A DNA stretch of 64,000 nt. Source: Micropterix aruncella (taxonomy: Eukaryota; Arthropoda; Insecta; Lepidoptera; Micropterigidae). The notes under the pieces were generated by a model. The model did not search any database and was not told the origin of the DNA. It saw only the letters and a program-made list of their open reading frames with translations. The stretch covers positions 2,666,001-2,730,000 of the forward strand of contig OX155974.1 in NCBI GenBank assembly GCA_944548615.1, in the 5' to 3' direction. Below, piece by piece: positions 10,440 to 22,342 of the stretch (positions are counted from its first letter, which is position 1; each line of letters starts with the position of its first letter). The translations under genes and the position numbers were made by a program.

Positions 10440-12046
10440 AAATCAGGATTTTCCCTCTAGCACTTCAAATGACTCCAAAATAATTTTTAAAGATTCGTAA
10501 AAATGACCCCGGGCTAATTTTTCCTTGAAAGTCATTTGCGCGTGGCGTGACGTCATCACACACCATTCTTTCGTAGGCCTCCGATGCGGCGATTCGATTG
10601 TAAAGTTCTTTCATGCCATAATAGACTATCGGCTTGTTCTATTGTTTGTTTGGAGATAACGTTACAAACGCTACTATCCATATTTTCCGAACAGTATTCT
10701 AAGAACAGCTTGTCATCTAAATTATTTGTTGCAGTTTTAAAGCTAAGATACAATAAGTGGATCGAAAGTAATATTTACTTAACTGTGTTTCTATATTTCT
10801 TTTTCTGTATTCTTCCATTACAGACTTCATGAAACTGCCATCTGCCGATACAGAGGGCAGTTTGCATTCATGCATTGGCAATCATGCCAATGCATGATTT
10901 GCAGCTGTTGACGTTTCTCCTATTTCCTTTATCTTTATAAACTTTACATCTGAGCCCACGCATGATAATTTAGCCCTACACCAGTAGCACTTTACTGACG
11001 TCAGAGCTGGGTCTTCATTTCTACGATGCACCCATGACAAAAACGCTATAGAATATTTGCAACCCTCAGCACTCGCGGCGCAATCGTGACACTGAAAATT
11101 TTTAATGGTGGATTTCTTTTCATCACATGGTACGGAGTCTTTCGCACCTTGTGTCAGGAGAAATACAGGCTAAAGTGTGCATATATTAGCTTCCCGTTTT
11201 ACTTGAACGTATCCTATAGCATTGTCTCCATACGAATCTCGGGCATCTCTGTAAATGAAATTTAATATGATATTGATGTGAAATATTGAATCATAATTAT
11301 TTTTAAACATAAAAACATATTTTCACTCCTTCTATTCGAAAAGAAGTAATTTTTACCCCGCGTGGCGGGAGCAAAGTTGCATTTTGCTCCTTACCTACTG
11401 TTTTTGTCATAGCTATGATCACGATATTATGATGGTATATGATGAGTATATGATGATAATCATGATTATGATGATGACGATGATATGATGGTATAATAAT
11501 GATGATGATGATTTTTAAAACATGTTTTAGTTTCTTCTCATAGTCGGAGTGAAAAGCAGAGGTTCACTTGGGAGCAAAACTATTCAAGTGTTGGGCTTTA
11601 TAGCTTGAATCTCTCGATAGAATCCTTTGTTATGCTCTGGATTCAATATTTTGCGCTCATCCTAAATATACGACTTCTCGTCGCTGACATGTCACTAACA
11701 CCATAGATTATTACACTGTGCTGACACTAAGAAGTATTAAACTGTATCGGAGTTGGCGCGAACAAGTTGTCAAATTATTACGTGTGTCATATTAAACGGA
11801 ATTTAAAAGCTCTTTTACTTAACTATTTATAATATTAAATATTTAGTGTGCAGCTTATAACAACCACAATCTAAAACTTCACTCATGTGTAGTACTGGTA
11901 GCTCAATATTTAGTGAATATTACTTACCTAGCAGCCTTTGCACCGCGAATGTCAGCGCTATTGTTCGAGGCAAAGTAACTCGCCATCGTGATTGAGTCTA
12001 TTTGAGGCAAGTTATCAGATTGACACCGCTCAAATCCTTGCTCCAT
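10440..12046 (-). pseudogene. SWIM/YqaJ-like gene remnant, copy 1
   Basis: Remnant of a spliced gene. Exon 1 (12046-11928) encodes MEQGFERCQSDNLPQIDS and on to AKAAR, and ends in a good donor (GTAAGTA). Exon 2 begins at 11248 after CAG, rejoining the frame as R-DARDSYGDNAIGYVQ. It carries the SWIM-like zinc site CHDC-x6-CKH and a CYWC pair. The next part (10870-10440) resembles the start of a YqaJ-type nuclease region. Lesions: in-frame TAG at codon TLK of exon 2; TGA after NHALA; a one-base frame change after LLWHE; nine bases missing from exon 1. The long-unit promoter block is absent. Confidence 0.65.
11410..11516. repeat. GAT-rich simple repeat in the SWIM-gene intron
   Basis: Imperfect GATGAT/ATGATG repeats between exon 2 and exon 1 of the remnant. 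Also present in the other SWIM remnants (near 16970, 26530, 39200, 51180, 63040) with length differences. Confidence 0.8.
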
Positions 12047-12083
12047 AATAATTTTAAGTAGGCACTTGTTTAGTCTACTATTC

Positions 12084-12326
12084 TCACATTATATAGGGTC
12101 TACCCTTTCTGGCCAGACTGTAGATATTGGGTTGCTGAAATATGTATACGAATCCACCTCGATCCCCGTCTAAGTAGACAAAGAAACGAAGTTCGTAGTA
12201 TTGGCGAATGTCGTCTCCCCGAAACTGTTCATTAATACCCTCAAAAAGGTCTTGCGATTGTTTAAACGGAGCGAAAGTGTTGTCAAGATTAACGGAAAAC
12301 ACATCTAGCGTAAAAGTAACAACCAA
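12084..12326 (-). other. Conserved 80-codon ORF of unknown status (copy 1)
   Basis: A minus-strand ORF (begins MVVTFTLDVFSVNLDNTF, contains INEQFRGDDIRQYYELRFF) that is intact here, at 39892 and at 63722, the three short units. In long units the same sequence is broken by indels. It resembles no family I know, and the units are similar enough that an open frame could be chance. A real exon is possible but unproven. Confidence 0.25.
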
Positions 12327-13079
12327 GAACTTTATTCTCTAATTTTTAATTTCTTGCAGTAGTCACGTTGCTAAGTTATTACTTTGGAGTGTTGAAATGT
12401 TTCTACGAAACCACCAACTATGTTAATGATGACTATCCAAGTAGATGTTGATCCAAATAGATGACCGTCGATGACCATCCAGGTAGATATTAGACGACGA
12501 AACAAAGTCCGTAATATAAGAAAATATACCCTCAAAGCGTCTTGAAATTTATGAAACGGAAAGAAAGATATATCCTAGATAAAACTCATTTTATCTGCCG
12601 TTTTGAACTCCATTCGTTGAACTGAGCGGCAGACGAAATTCCAATTATTAGCTGGCAAATGACAAAATTTTGATATGAAATTAAACCACGGAATAGTAGC
12701 AAAAGTTAAATTTAATATTAATAATAACATTAATTATTACACTAATAACTACTATAACATAATGCAGAAATCACCACCTTTGTGATTAAGGGGTGAGTGG
12801 AAAAAAAACACTAATCATATTAAACCGAATGACATAATATTGAAACACTATACAAAATTTTACGAAAATTCCATAGAATATACTGTCAATTACATAATAT
12901 TACCTTGGTAAGTAGGCATATTTAATATAATATTACAAATTTATTAGACTTAATATCCTTATTTTTAAAAACATTATATTTACATTTTCTCCGCGTCGTA
13001 ACAAACCCCTCTCCTGCTCATTACATTATCTCAACTAAGATACAATAAATGACTTATATCCGAAAATAAAATAGGTTAA

Positions 13080-13318
13080 CCCCTCGAGTACCAGACGGCC
13101 CGAAACGTCCAGAATTGATATTTACCGTCGAACCCCAGACGGCCCGAAATGGCCAGGCGAGGCCGAATAGGAACATAAAACAGGTCTTTTTTAGACGATC
13201 GGTGTGACAGTTTCGGAGTAATCGTTTTTTTTCTGAAACGCCATCTTTTTTTTGAGACTCGCGAATTTCTTACGGGCCGTAAGGCACACATTAAAATAAA
13301 ACCGCGGGCCTCGAGGGG
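13080..13318. mobile_element. piggyBac-type MITE in a TTAA site
   Basis: 239 bases flanked by TTAA (13076-13079 and 13319-13322). Sister units carry the empty site AAGTTAAACAAG. Terminal inverted repeats begin CCCCTCGAG and end CTCGAGGGG. TTAA duplication with CCC ends is the piggyBac signature. Too small to encode a transposase. An inner direct repeat (CAGACGGCCCGAAA) occurs twice near the left end. Confidence 0.85.
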
Positions 13319-13724
13319 TTAAACAAGTAACCACTGTTCGATAAAAACTAGGTTTCTGACTTATAATCTATAATAAACACACACACTAAAATCTAGGTAA
13401 ATGTAAAGGCATTAGAATTATTATCAATAAATGCATTTGACTGTTCCGTATAAATAATATAATAAACATACACACTTAAATCTAGGTTTTTAAGCAATTA
13501 GAATCATATCAGTAAATGCAATTGATTGTCCCGTATTGGTTGTTCGTAGATAAATAAAAAATCACAAAAAGTAACTGAAAAATAAAATGCATAGGTACAT
13601 ACAATAGAATAATAATATACTACCTACTAAAGATCGCCTTGTTCGATTTCAACTAAACAAGTGTTCGTGCTCCACCGATGCACTATGTTCTGCTTGCTTA
13701 GAAGACGAAGAGCTCATCAAAGGT

Positions 13725-14882
13725 CTACCGCCGACCGTTGCTTTTCGATTGTTTAATATCTTTCAATTGGCATTTGGCAGCAGTCATGTGATTTTTATGA
13801 TCATTTTTCCAACCAAATGCATGTTTGCATATTGTACAAACAAATGGCTTAATTTTTCGGTGTATTACATTTATATGTCTGCTTAAGGTCGACTTAAGGG
13901 TGAAAGCTTTGTTACATTCCGCACAACTATACTTCATTCTGAGATGGACTGAGTTTATATGGACCTTTAACTTTCCTCGCGATGCAAAACTGCGATTGCA
14001 TTTGTCGCACGCGAAAGGCTTCAATTTCCGGTGGACAGAATTGACATGTTGAATTAAATGACCACTCATAAAGAAAGCGCGTTTGCATTCCTTACATTCA
14101 AATTCCTTCATTTTTCTATGAACGCCATCGATGTGCAGTTTAAAGCGTCTTTGATTTGGAAATTCTTTGTTGCATAAATCACACGTGAATACATTCAACT
14201 GCCGGTGAGTGAAATTTACATGCTTTAGTAGGTAGTCGCGATCAGAAAAGACTTTCTTACACTGCTGACACGCATGCTTTAGTTTGCGATGGTCCGATTC
14301 TACGTGTGATTTCAAACTTTTTACATAGAGAAATGCCCTATCACACTCTTCACACGTATATTCCTTAATTTTCCTATGCACTCTATTAACATGCTTAATT
14401 AGAATAAATCTTCTACTTGATTTGTAGCTACATTTGACACACATATATTTCTTCCCATTTGGCTTAATACAATCTTTGCAAACTAACACAATTTCTTTGT
14501 TATTCCTACATGCTCCCATTGGCACGCTGCTGTCTAGATGGCGATCGCAGACAACGCATGTGAATTTATCAAATTTCGTTAACAATACTTTGACCTCTTT
14601 CGTCTCCTCAATATCATCTTCCTGTTCCTTGATGACTGATTCGACAGGATCGCTTCGTTCGGGTTTTATGAAAGCCACTGCCTCTTCTTTAAATTCCAGA
14701 ATATTTGCTTCCATATAAGAAGAGTTTGATTGTTCCTCTTTGTAGCAAATATCGCTTTCTGGTTTCAACTTTTCACTGTTCTTATTGTCAGAGCAACTTG
14801 GCATCCTGTCTTCGACATCGGACTCTAATTCTATCTTCACTTTAATGTCTGCATGATTTTCATCATTTTCCTGCCTTTCCAT
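13725..14882 (-). CDS. C2H2 zinc-finger protein, copy 2
   Basis: 385 residues, collinear with copy 1: acidic N-terminus with VKIE and IKPE, Cys module, eight fingers, basic tail. The first finger and Cys module are near identical to copy 1. Contact residues differ in finger 2 (Y,K,S,S), finger 3 (D,D,Y,K), finger 4 (N,R,R,L), finger 7 (L,S,T,R) and finger 8 (W,N,D,N). Finger 8 replaces the helix-core Leu with His. The frame is intact. Upstream flank and CACCATGG context are shared with copy 1. Confidence 0.88.
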   Translation of the reverse strand: MERQENDENHADIKVKIELESDVEDRMPSCSDNKNSEKLKPESDICYKEEQSNSSYMEANILEFKEEAVAFIKPERSDPVESVIKEQEDDIEETKEVKVLLTKFDKFTCVVCDRHLDSSVPMGACRNNKEIVLVCKDCIKPNGKKYMCVKCSYKSSRRFILIKHVNRVHRKIKEYTCEECDRAFLYVKSLKSHVESDHRKLKHACQQCKKVFSDRDYLLKHVNFTHRQLNVFTCDLCNKEFPNQRRFKLHIDGVHRKMKEFECKECKRAFFMSGHLIQHVNSVHRKLKPFACDKCNRSFASRGKLKVHINSVHLRMKYSCAECNKAFTLKSTLSRHINVIHRKIKPFVCTICKHAFGWKNDHKNHMTAAKCQLKDIKQSKSNGRR

Positions 14883-15056
14883 GGTGAATATTTATACTTT
14901 ATTATATATAGAGATAAAATAAAGCGGAAAACTGCAGAAACTTACACGATCTACACCACAATCTACACCGTAAACGGATGTCATTATTTTGACGTTTCTT
15001 GTTTAGTATTGCCACATATTGGAATATAAAATTCAATATTTTTACGTTGTTTTTAC

Positions 15057-15452
15057 GGGTCCCATAAAACTTGCAGAAGGCAAATTTGCAGATGGCAATC
15101 TTGCAGACGGCATTCTTGCAGGCGGCAGTTTTACAGAAGGCAATCTTGCAGAAGGCAGTTTTGCAAATGTCAAACTGACCTAACCTAACCTAACAGAAAA
15201 ACTTAAAACATTTTTTTAAATGTTTAGTTTGATGTATAAAAGTCATCCACTATAAGGGATGCCGGTAATTAATGTCACTTCGATTTTAGGGAAAGAAAAA
15301 CCTAACCTAACCTAACCTAACAGAAAAACTTAAAAACTGTACTGAAGGTTGCCGCCTGCAAGGTTGCCTCCTGCAAATCTGCCCTCAACAAATTTGGAAC
15401 TGTCAAAAGTGACATTTGTGCAAAATTGCCGCATGCAAAACTGGCGCCCCCC
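15057..15452. mobile_element. hAT-like non-autonomous element, copy a
   Basis: 396 bases flanked by 8-bp duplications GTTTTTAC (15049-15056, 15453-15460); the sister site near 9930 is empty. The left end begins GGGTCCCATAAAACTTGC. The right end complement begins GGGGGGCGCCAGTTTTGC. Both ends carry 15-bp repeats of the form GCAGACGGCAATCTT, directed inward. The interior holds CCTAA tracts (15181, 15301). An 8-bp target duplication suggests the hAT superfamily; the termini are not canonical, so this is an inference. Confidence 0.8.
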
Positions 15453-15984
15453 GTTTTTACCGCACGGGCACTTTTTAGTGGGTGAATCAGTACTTACAAC
15501 AAAATAAGCAACTATTGAAAAAAAGTTTAAAAAAAAACAAATAAAATCGGTAATTTATTTCTTTTTGAAAATTACATTTTGTGTTTTTTCAATAGTGCAA
15601 ACGGATATGATCACGGTGCGCTATCTAGCGGTGAGTTAAATGTCGCTAATATTGTTTTAATTTACGATATAATACCTACCGCTATATGGCGCAGCGTGCT
15701 CAACATTTTCTCAAACCTTTATCTAACATTCAACTTCTTCAAACTTTCAAATTAAAAAAAAAAAGAAAATCCGTTTTTAAAAAAAAATCCTGTGGTTTTT
15801 CTAATTTTTTTATCAAAATTTGCTTACCCCGTTGTACTGATTAAACCCACTAAAAATGTACGTGCAGTAAAAACATCCTGTATATTAGTCATAGTTGGTT
15901 TATTATCTAGCTATATCATAATGAGGTTGGGAACTTTTTTTTTTTAATTTTCCTAAAAGTACTTATTTCAACTTAAAATCAGGA

Positions 15985-17607
15985 TTTTCCCTCTAGCACT
16001 TCAAATGACTCCAAAATAATTTTTAAAGATTCGTAAAAATGACCCCGGGCTAATTTTTCATTGAAAGTCATTTGCGCGCGGCGTGACGTCATCACACACC
16101 ATTCTTTCGTAGGCCTCCGAGGAGGTGATTCGATTGTAAAGTTCTTTCATGCCATAATAGACTATCCGGCTTGTTCTATTGTTTGTTTGGAGATAACGTT
16201 ACAAACGCTACTATCCATATTTTCCGAACAGTATTCTAAGAACAGCTTGTCATCTAAATTATTTGTTGCAGTTTTAAAGCTAAGATACAATAAGTGGATC
16301 GAAAGTTTAGCGTGAATGGGAGATCAATGTAATATTTACTTAACTGTGTTTCTATATTTCTTTTTCTGTATTCTTCCATTACAGACTTCATGAAACTGCC
16401 ATCTGCCGATACAGAGGGCAGTTTGCATTCATGCATTGGCAATCATGCCAATGCATGATTTGCAGCTGTTGGCGTTTCTCCTATTTCTTTTATCTTTACA
16501 AACTTTACATCTGAGCCCACGCATGATAATTTAGCCCTACACCAGTAGCACTTTACTGACGTAGGAGCTGGGTCTTCATTTCTACGATGCACCCATGACA
16601 AAAACGCTATAGCATGTTTGCAACCCTCAGCACTCGCGGAGCAATCGTGACACTGAAATTTTTTAATGGTGGATTCCTTTTCATCATATACTAGCGTCAC
16701 ATGGTACGGAGTCTTTCGCACCTTGTGTCAGGAGTAATACAGGCTTTAAGTGTGCATACATTAGCTTCCCTTTTTACTTGAACGTATCCTATAGCATTGT
16801 CTCCATACGAATCTCGGGCAGCTCTGTAAATTAAATGATATTGATGTGAAATATTGAACCATAATTATTTTTAAACATAAAAACTTATTTTCACTCCTTG
16901 TATTCGAAAAGAAGTGGGAGCAAAGTTGCATTTTGCTCCTTACTGTTTTTGTCATAGCGATCATGATTTTATGATGGTATATGGTGAGTATGTGATGATA
17001 ATCATGATTATGATGATGACGATGATATGATGGTATGATAATGATGATGATGATTTTTAAAGCATGTTTTAGTTTTTTCGGAGTGAAAAGCAGAGGTTCA
17101 CTTGGGAGCAAAACTATTTAAGTCTTGGGCTTTATAGCTTGAATCCCTCTCTGCACTCAGAAATCCACGATAGAATCGTTCGTTATGCTCTGGATTCAAT
17201 ATTTTGCGCTCATCCTAAATATACGACTTCTCGTCGCTGACATGTCACTAACACCATAGATTATTACACTGTGCTGACACTAAGAAGTATTAAACTGTAT
17301 CGGAGTTGGCGCGAACAAGTCGTCAAATTATTACGTGTGTCATATTAAACGAAATTTAAAAGCTCTTTTACTTAACTATTTATAATATTAAATATTTAGT
17401 GTGCAGCTTATAACGACCACAATCTAAAACTTCACTCATGTTTAGTACTGGTAGCTCAATATTTAGTGAATATTACTTACCCAGCAGCCTTTGCACCGCG
17501 AATGTCAGCGCTTATATAACTATTGTTCGAGGCAAAGTAACTCGCCATCGTGATTGAGTCTATTTGAGGCAAGTTATCGGATTGACACCGCTCAAATCCT
17601 TGCTCAA
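15985..17607 (-). pseudogene. SWIM/YqaJ-like gene remnant, copy 2
   Basis: Exon 1 spans about 17607-17481. Its ATG has become ATT (GCTCAATAAT in place of GCTCCATAAT). The donor GTAAGTA is kept. Exon 2 keeps the SWIM-like site (CHDCSASAEGCKHA) and CYWC. In exon 2, lack of one A before GGTGCGAAAG shifts the frame so that translation ends soon after (LRTM stop). The TGA after NHALA and the frame change after LLWHE are shared with the other copies. This copy retains the GC-rich upstream block. Confidence 0.65.
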
Positions 17608-17689
17608 TAATAATTTTAAGTAGGTACTCGTATAGTAATAATAATAAATAAACGACTAATAATTAATGAAAGCCCTCGGAAACAATAGT

Positions 17690-17850
17690 AACACAAGATG
17701 AATGTAAATCCGCTCTGAACCAGTGCGGCGCGGGCTCCGCCGCGCCGGAATGACCGTAAGCCGGCGAAGCGCTAACATGTCCGATGACGTCACGACGTCG
17801 TCAACATACCGCCAGCACAGTATGCCAGCCATAGATGTATTATACATCTA
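17690..17850 (-). promoter_or_regulatory. GC-rich presumed promoter of SWIM gene, unit 2
   Basis: A sharp GC-rich island in an AT-rich array, about 100-200 bases upstream of the minus-strand exon 1. It contains a GC palindrome (GGCGCGGGCTCCGCCGCGCC, 17728-17747) and a perfect CRE-type octamer TGACGTCA (17785). The same block occurs near 27300 and 51920, again just upstream of exon 1, and is deleted in short units. Promoter function is inferred from position and composition. Confidence 0.4.
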
Positions 17851-19697
17851 TGATGCCAGCGACCTTCACAGATGTGAGCGAAGGTTCAGTTTTTCAGCAA
17901 AATTATAAGTCTTATAACTTCGTGAATACGCATCATATCGAAGTAAACTAAAAAATTGGGTTTTTATAGTAATGCCATCAATTATTTTGAAGGGTAAAAT
18001 TTACTTTTTTTCATGTGTCCCAAGCTCATAGCCTCTTTGTGACTATATTTTTAGCTTATTTTCGACAATCATTGAAAAACATTATATTTAACCATTAACT
18101 TGCCAAGGCGTTTCTCTGGATCAAGCAAAGAAATTCTCTCAAAAGAGTACAGTTTTCACTCGTCATTAAAGGATGTCGCGGGTACGAGGTGCGATGATGC
18201 GTATTCCTTATTAAAGCACAGCTTCAAACTACATGTTGATTCCATCGATATATGATCCCCTAGATGGGCCTTTCGCGCTCGAAAATGACCACTTCAAAAC
18301 CACTACTGAATGCCGGCCAGTAGTAGTTTGGTCGCAGTCCGCTGGCAGACAGCCGACAATTTTAAGTGTGAGAGCTGCCGCGAAGAATATTGGCGCTCTC
18401 TCTCTCCCTCTCTCTCTCTCGCTCTCTCTCCGTCTGTCTCTCTCTCTCAGTCATATGATTTAAGAGCAAAGGGTATGTTGAGCCAACTTATTTGTATCTG
18501 AGAGCATATAATAATAAATCGATGGTTGATTCAGTCCACGGATAAATAAATTCTCATGTAGGCGCTGTCATCGAAGATCCACACAGCGAATTACTAGGTA
18601 CGACACGGCGTACAAATCAATCCCCAAAATACCAAAATAATGTACAGGGAGGACTGCGGTCGAGCATTCGCAGAGTCAAAAATAAAGAGACGAATAGAAA
18701 GCGAGATTAAAGAAGTGTTCATGCGCAGAATGTGATCGCGCATTTTCAATGAAGAATACTTTGAACGTTTAATTTAAATGCATTTTAATTGAATGGATTT
18801 GCTTGTAGCCAATGTGATCGATGATTTCAGCAACAAGGAACATCAAAGAAATATGTTCATCAAGAAGGACTAGGTTCATTTTATTTTCTGTAATTAAACT
18901 GCTGCGATGATGGCACCCGACATCCGGACAGTTTTTTACTGTCCGACTTAAAACTGAATAACCGCTTATGTTAGGTAGAGGCCGCGCAATCGATCCTGAA
19001 CCCGTGACCAGACCGTAAGAGGGAGAAATCTGGCCAAATCTGGCAGTAAGGGTGTGAGGTTGGCTCACTGGTTTCACTTTTCTGTGCCTCGAAGTAAAGC
19101 GTTGGCTTCTTACGGGCATGTTTGCGGAGCTAGACCGTGTGCTGTTCTGTCCATAAGTCCCTGTATAATCCCTTGTCGGCTAAAAGAAGGATCTGTATAC
19201 AGTTATAACAACCTGAGGTGTTGGGTTCGTCTGCTGCAGGCGACAGCTTCAAAGTATCCGGTTATAGTTAGGTTGCAATATTATTGTAAGATTGCAAGTG
19301 TATTGCAGTATGGTAATTAAAGTAGACATTAATTCGACATGGGGGGGGGGGGATACTTTGATTTCAGAATAATTATTTTTATGTGCGACAAATTTTGTCC
19401 TCTGGGTTCAGAAGTGGTGCTAGAGAAGTCGTTTTTAGTATCTCAAGATGTTTCTCTAGGTACATGTCTTGTTTTACGTTTTGTAGAGCTTAAAACCACA
19501 AATTGTTGCTACGTACCTGTCTCAATCGTAGTAAAAAGAAATGATTATTTAACGGAGGCATGACTAAACTTTTTTTTAATTTCTTTTAAGTTCACAATAA
19601 TTCAAACGTCGATGTAATCAGTGAAGGAGCACACTAGTATGAGTACAATACGCCTCTTGGGAGATGGTTCTGAGCCATCGGTCTCTAGATTATTTAG
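17850..19697. other. Long-unit segment (unit 2)
   Basis: About 1.85 kb present only in units 2, 3 and 6. It holds a TC-rich microsatellite (about 18401-18449), a 116-codon minus ORF (19119-18769), and a poly-G run near 19341. No recognisable protein family. Confidence 0.5.
18769..19119 (-). other. 116-codon ORF of unknown status (copy 1)
   Basis: Begins MPVRSQRFTSRHRKVKPV; mildly basic and Ser-rich. The same-length ORF is intact in all three long segments (here, 28711, 56420), with two or three amino-acid changes. I recognise no domain, signal peptide or membrane segment. Sequence identity between the segments is high, so preservation of the frame is weak evidence of coding. Confidence 0.25.
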
Positions 19698-20125
19698 TCT
19701 ACTATTCTCACATTATATAGGTCTACTCTTTCTGGCCAGACTGTAGATATTGAGGTGCTGAAATGTGTATACGAATCCACCTCGATCACCGTCCAAGGAG
19801 ATACTAGACAAAGAAACAACGTTCGTAGTATTGGGGAATGTCATCTACCCGAAACTTTTCATTAATACCCTCAAAAGCGTCTTGAAAGTGTTGAAACGGA
19901 GCGAAAGGGCTGTCAAGATTAACGGAAAACACATCTAGCGTAGAAGTAACAACAAAGAACTTTATTCTCTAATTTTTAATTCCTTGCAGTAGTCACGTTG
20001 CTAAGTTATTACGTTGAAGTATTAAAATGTTTCTACGAAACCACCAACTATGATAATGATGACCGTCCAAGTAGATGTTGATCCAAATAGATGACCGTCG
20101 ATGACCATCCAAGTAGATATTAGAC

Positions 20126-20730
20126 TGTGAGAGTGGCCACCCTTCACTAGACTCCAATTGGTTGTGAGCGAAGGGTGGTTCTCATCATCGAGTTTTCTCC
20201 GTGAATGAAAGTCGTGGATGTCGAAGTAGAAGTATTTAATCAGAAGGTTGAAGAGAGTCGCCAGTTCTTAACGCCTTGAGAATTATTTCGCCGTTGTGTA
20301 GTAGTGTGGGCGCGAGGTGAAGCCGTAGTAGTGTGTCCGAAGTGTGTAGTCGAGGAGCGAGGCTTGACGATCGGTATCGCGGATAATGTAGGTACTGCTT
20401 GATAATGAAGCGAAGTCGCGATAACTGTCCACTGAGGGGACGATGTGTAGCCGTATACTTTTCCACCAAGGGAATGATATGTAGAGCGTGGCAACTGTCT
20501 GCCAAGGGAATGATGTCGATCGATTGAAATGTACTACGTTTTATACCGTGGGCGGTGATGTAATAGCTATGAGTGGGGTGTGGCATGTGTCGCTTGCCTG
20601 TGCATAAATTGCCGAATTTAGTTGGAAATTAACTGCAGCTGGCTCGTGTAGGTTTGAGCGAATTTGCGATTTCCATTCCGTGGAAATTACTTTTTTGTTG
20701 TGGGTATGTTGGGACGACAGGGCACCAACA
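20126..20730. mobile_element. Solo LTR, 605 bp, 4-bp target duplication
   Basis: Inserted in TATTAGAC|GACGAAAC, which is uninterrupted near 57776. It begins TGTGAGAGTGGCC, ends GGGCACCAACA (TG...CA), and is flanked by AGAC (20122-20125 and 20731-20734). The 4-bp duplication suits a Ty3/Gypsy-type integrase. No internal retroviral-type ORF. The 116- and 84-codon ORFs inside it are probably fortuitous. Orientation is uncertain. Confidence 0.75.
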
Positions 20731-22342
20731 AGACGACGAAACAAAGTCCGTAATATAAGGGAATGTCAACTTACCGAAACTGTTCATTAATACCCTCAAA
20801 ACGTCTTAAAAATTATGAAACGGAAAGAAAGATAGGTATATCCTAAATATAACTCATTTTATCTGCCGTTTTGAACTCCATTCGTTGAACTGAGCGGCAG
20901 ACGAAATTCGAATTATTAGGTGGCAAATTACAATATTTTGATATGAAATTAAACCACGGAATAGTAGCAAAGGCAAATTTAATATTAATAATAACATTAA
21001 TTATTCCACTATAACTACTATAACATATTACCGAAATCACCACCTTTTGTAATTAAGGGGTAGGTAAGTGGAATAAAACACTAATAATATTGAACCGAAC
21101 GACTTAATATTAAAACACTATGGATCTTATAACTTATAACCATTAAACTTATCCTATAGCTTATAACTATTAAACATATGGATCTTACACCGCACGAAAT
21201 GTGTTCAAATTTATTCGGACGGTTCGAGAGGTAGTTTTCATGGACGATCGTTCGTTTCGCATTCCGCTCTAACGCATTGCTCTATCCCGTTCGCTCGAAC
21301 TAATTTGAGTTTTAGTTTATGAAGAAACGCAATCGGTCCCATTGATGCTCTATCTGTAAACTCTATATGTACATTCTTACAGCAAAACATCTCTGGACTG
21401 CAAAATTTTACGAAAATTCCATAGAATATACTGTCAAATTGCTATTACCTTGATAAGTAGGCATATTTAATATAATATTACCAATTTATTAACTTAATTT
21501 CCTTATTTTTAAAAACATTATATTTACATTTTCTCCGCGTCGTGTAACACCCCTCTCCTGCTCATTATATTATTTCAACTAAGATAAAATAAATGATTTA
21601 TATCTGAAAATAAAATAAGTTAAACAAATAACCCCTGCTCGATAAAAACTAGGTGTATAATTTATAATTCATAATAAACACACACAGTTAAATCTAGATA
21701 AATGTAAAGGCATTAGAATTATCAATAAATGCATTTGACTGTTCCGTATAAATAATATAATAAACATACAGAATAAAATCTAGGTTTTTAAGCAATTAGA
21801 ATCATATCAGTAAATGCATTTGATTGTTCCGTATTGGCTGTTCGTAGATAAATAAAAATTTACAAAAAGTAACTAAAAAATAAAATGCATACATACAATA
21901 GAATATACTACCTACTGGAGATCGCACATACATTATTAAAAACATTATATTTACATTTTCTCCGCGTCGTAAGAAACCCCTCTCCTGCTCATACTATTAT
22001 TTCAACTAAGATACAATAAATGATTTATATCCGAAAATAAAATAAGTTAGTCAAGTAACCACTGTTCGATAAAAACTAGATTTCTGACTTATAATTCACA
22101 ATAAACATACACGCTTAAATATAGGTAATTTTAAAGCCATTAGAATTATCAATAAATGCATTTGACTGTTCTGTATTGGCTGTTCAGATAAATAAAAATT
22201 CACGAAAATAAACTGAAAAATGAAATGCATACATACAATAGAATATACTACCTAATAGAATATATTATCTAAAAAAGTGTTTGTGCTCCACCGATGCATT
22301 ATGTTCTGCTTGCTTAGAAGACGAAGAGTACTCATCAAAGGT

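Larger units (their letters stand above)
3012..12073. repeat. Array unit 1 (short type)
   Basis: First unit of the tandem array. I mark unit starts by the conserved TCTACTATTCTCACATTATA block (3031, 12074, 19698, 29655, 39882, 57354, 63712). Contents: spacer 3012-3671, RLE LINE pair 3672-7848, spacer with two AT-rich subrepeats 7849-8619, finger gene 8620-9777, SWIM/YqaJ remnant 10440-12046. Spacer 3012-3671 is AT-rich with no plausible gene. It lacks a block of about 220 bases (compare 21120-21345) between ACACTATGGAT and GATGCTC, probably a deletion. Confidence 0.8.
12074..19697. repeat. Array unit 2 (long type)
   Basis: Spacer 12327-13724 (AT-rich module, one piggyBac-type MITE, and a deletion at 12846 relative to 21120-21400), finger gene 13725-14882, a hAT-like insertion, SWIM remnant 15985-17607, GC-rich presumed promoter, then the long segment 17850-19697. 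The spacer has no recognisable gene. Confidence 0.8.

Noticed and set aside
20236..20586. 116-codon ORF inside the solo LTR
   Set aside because: Overlapping alternative frames in an LTR without coding evidence.
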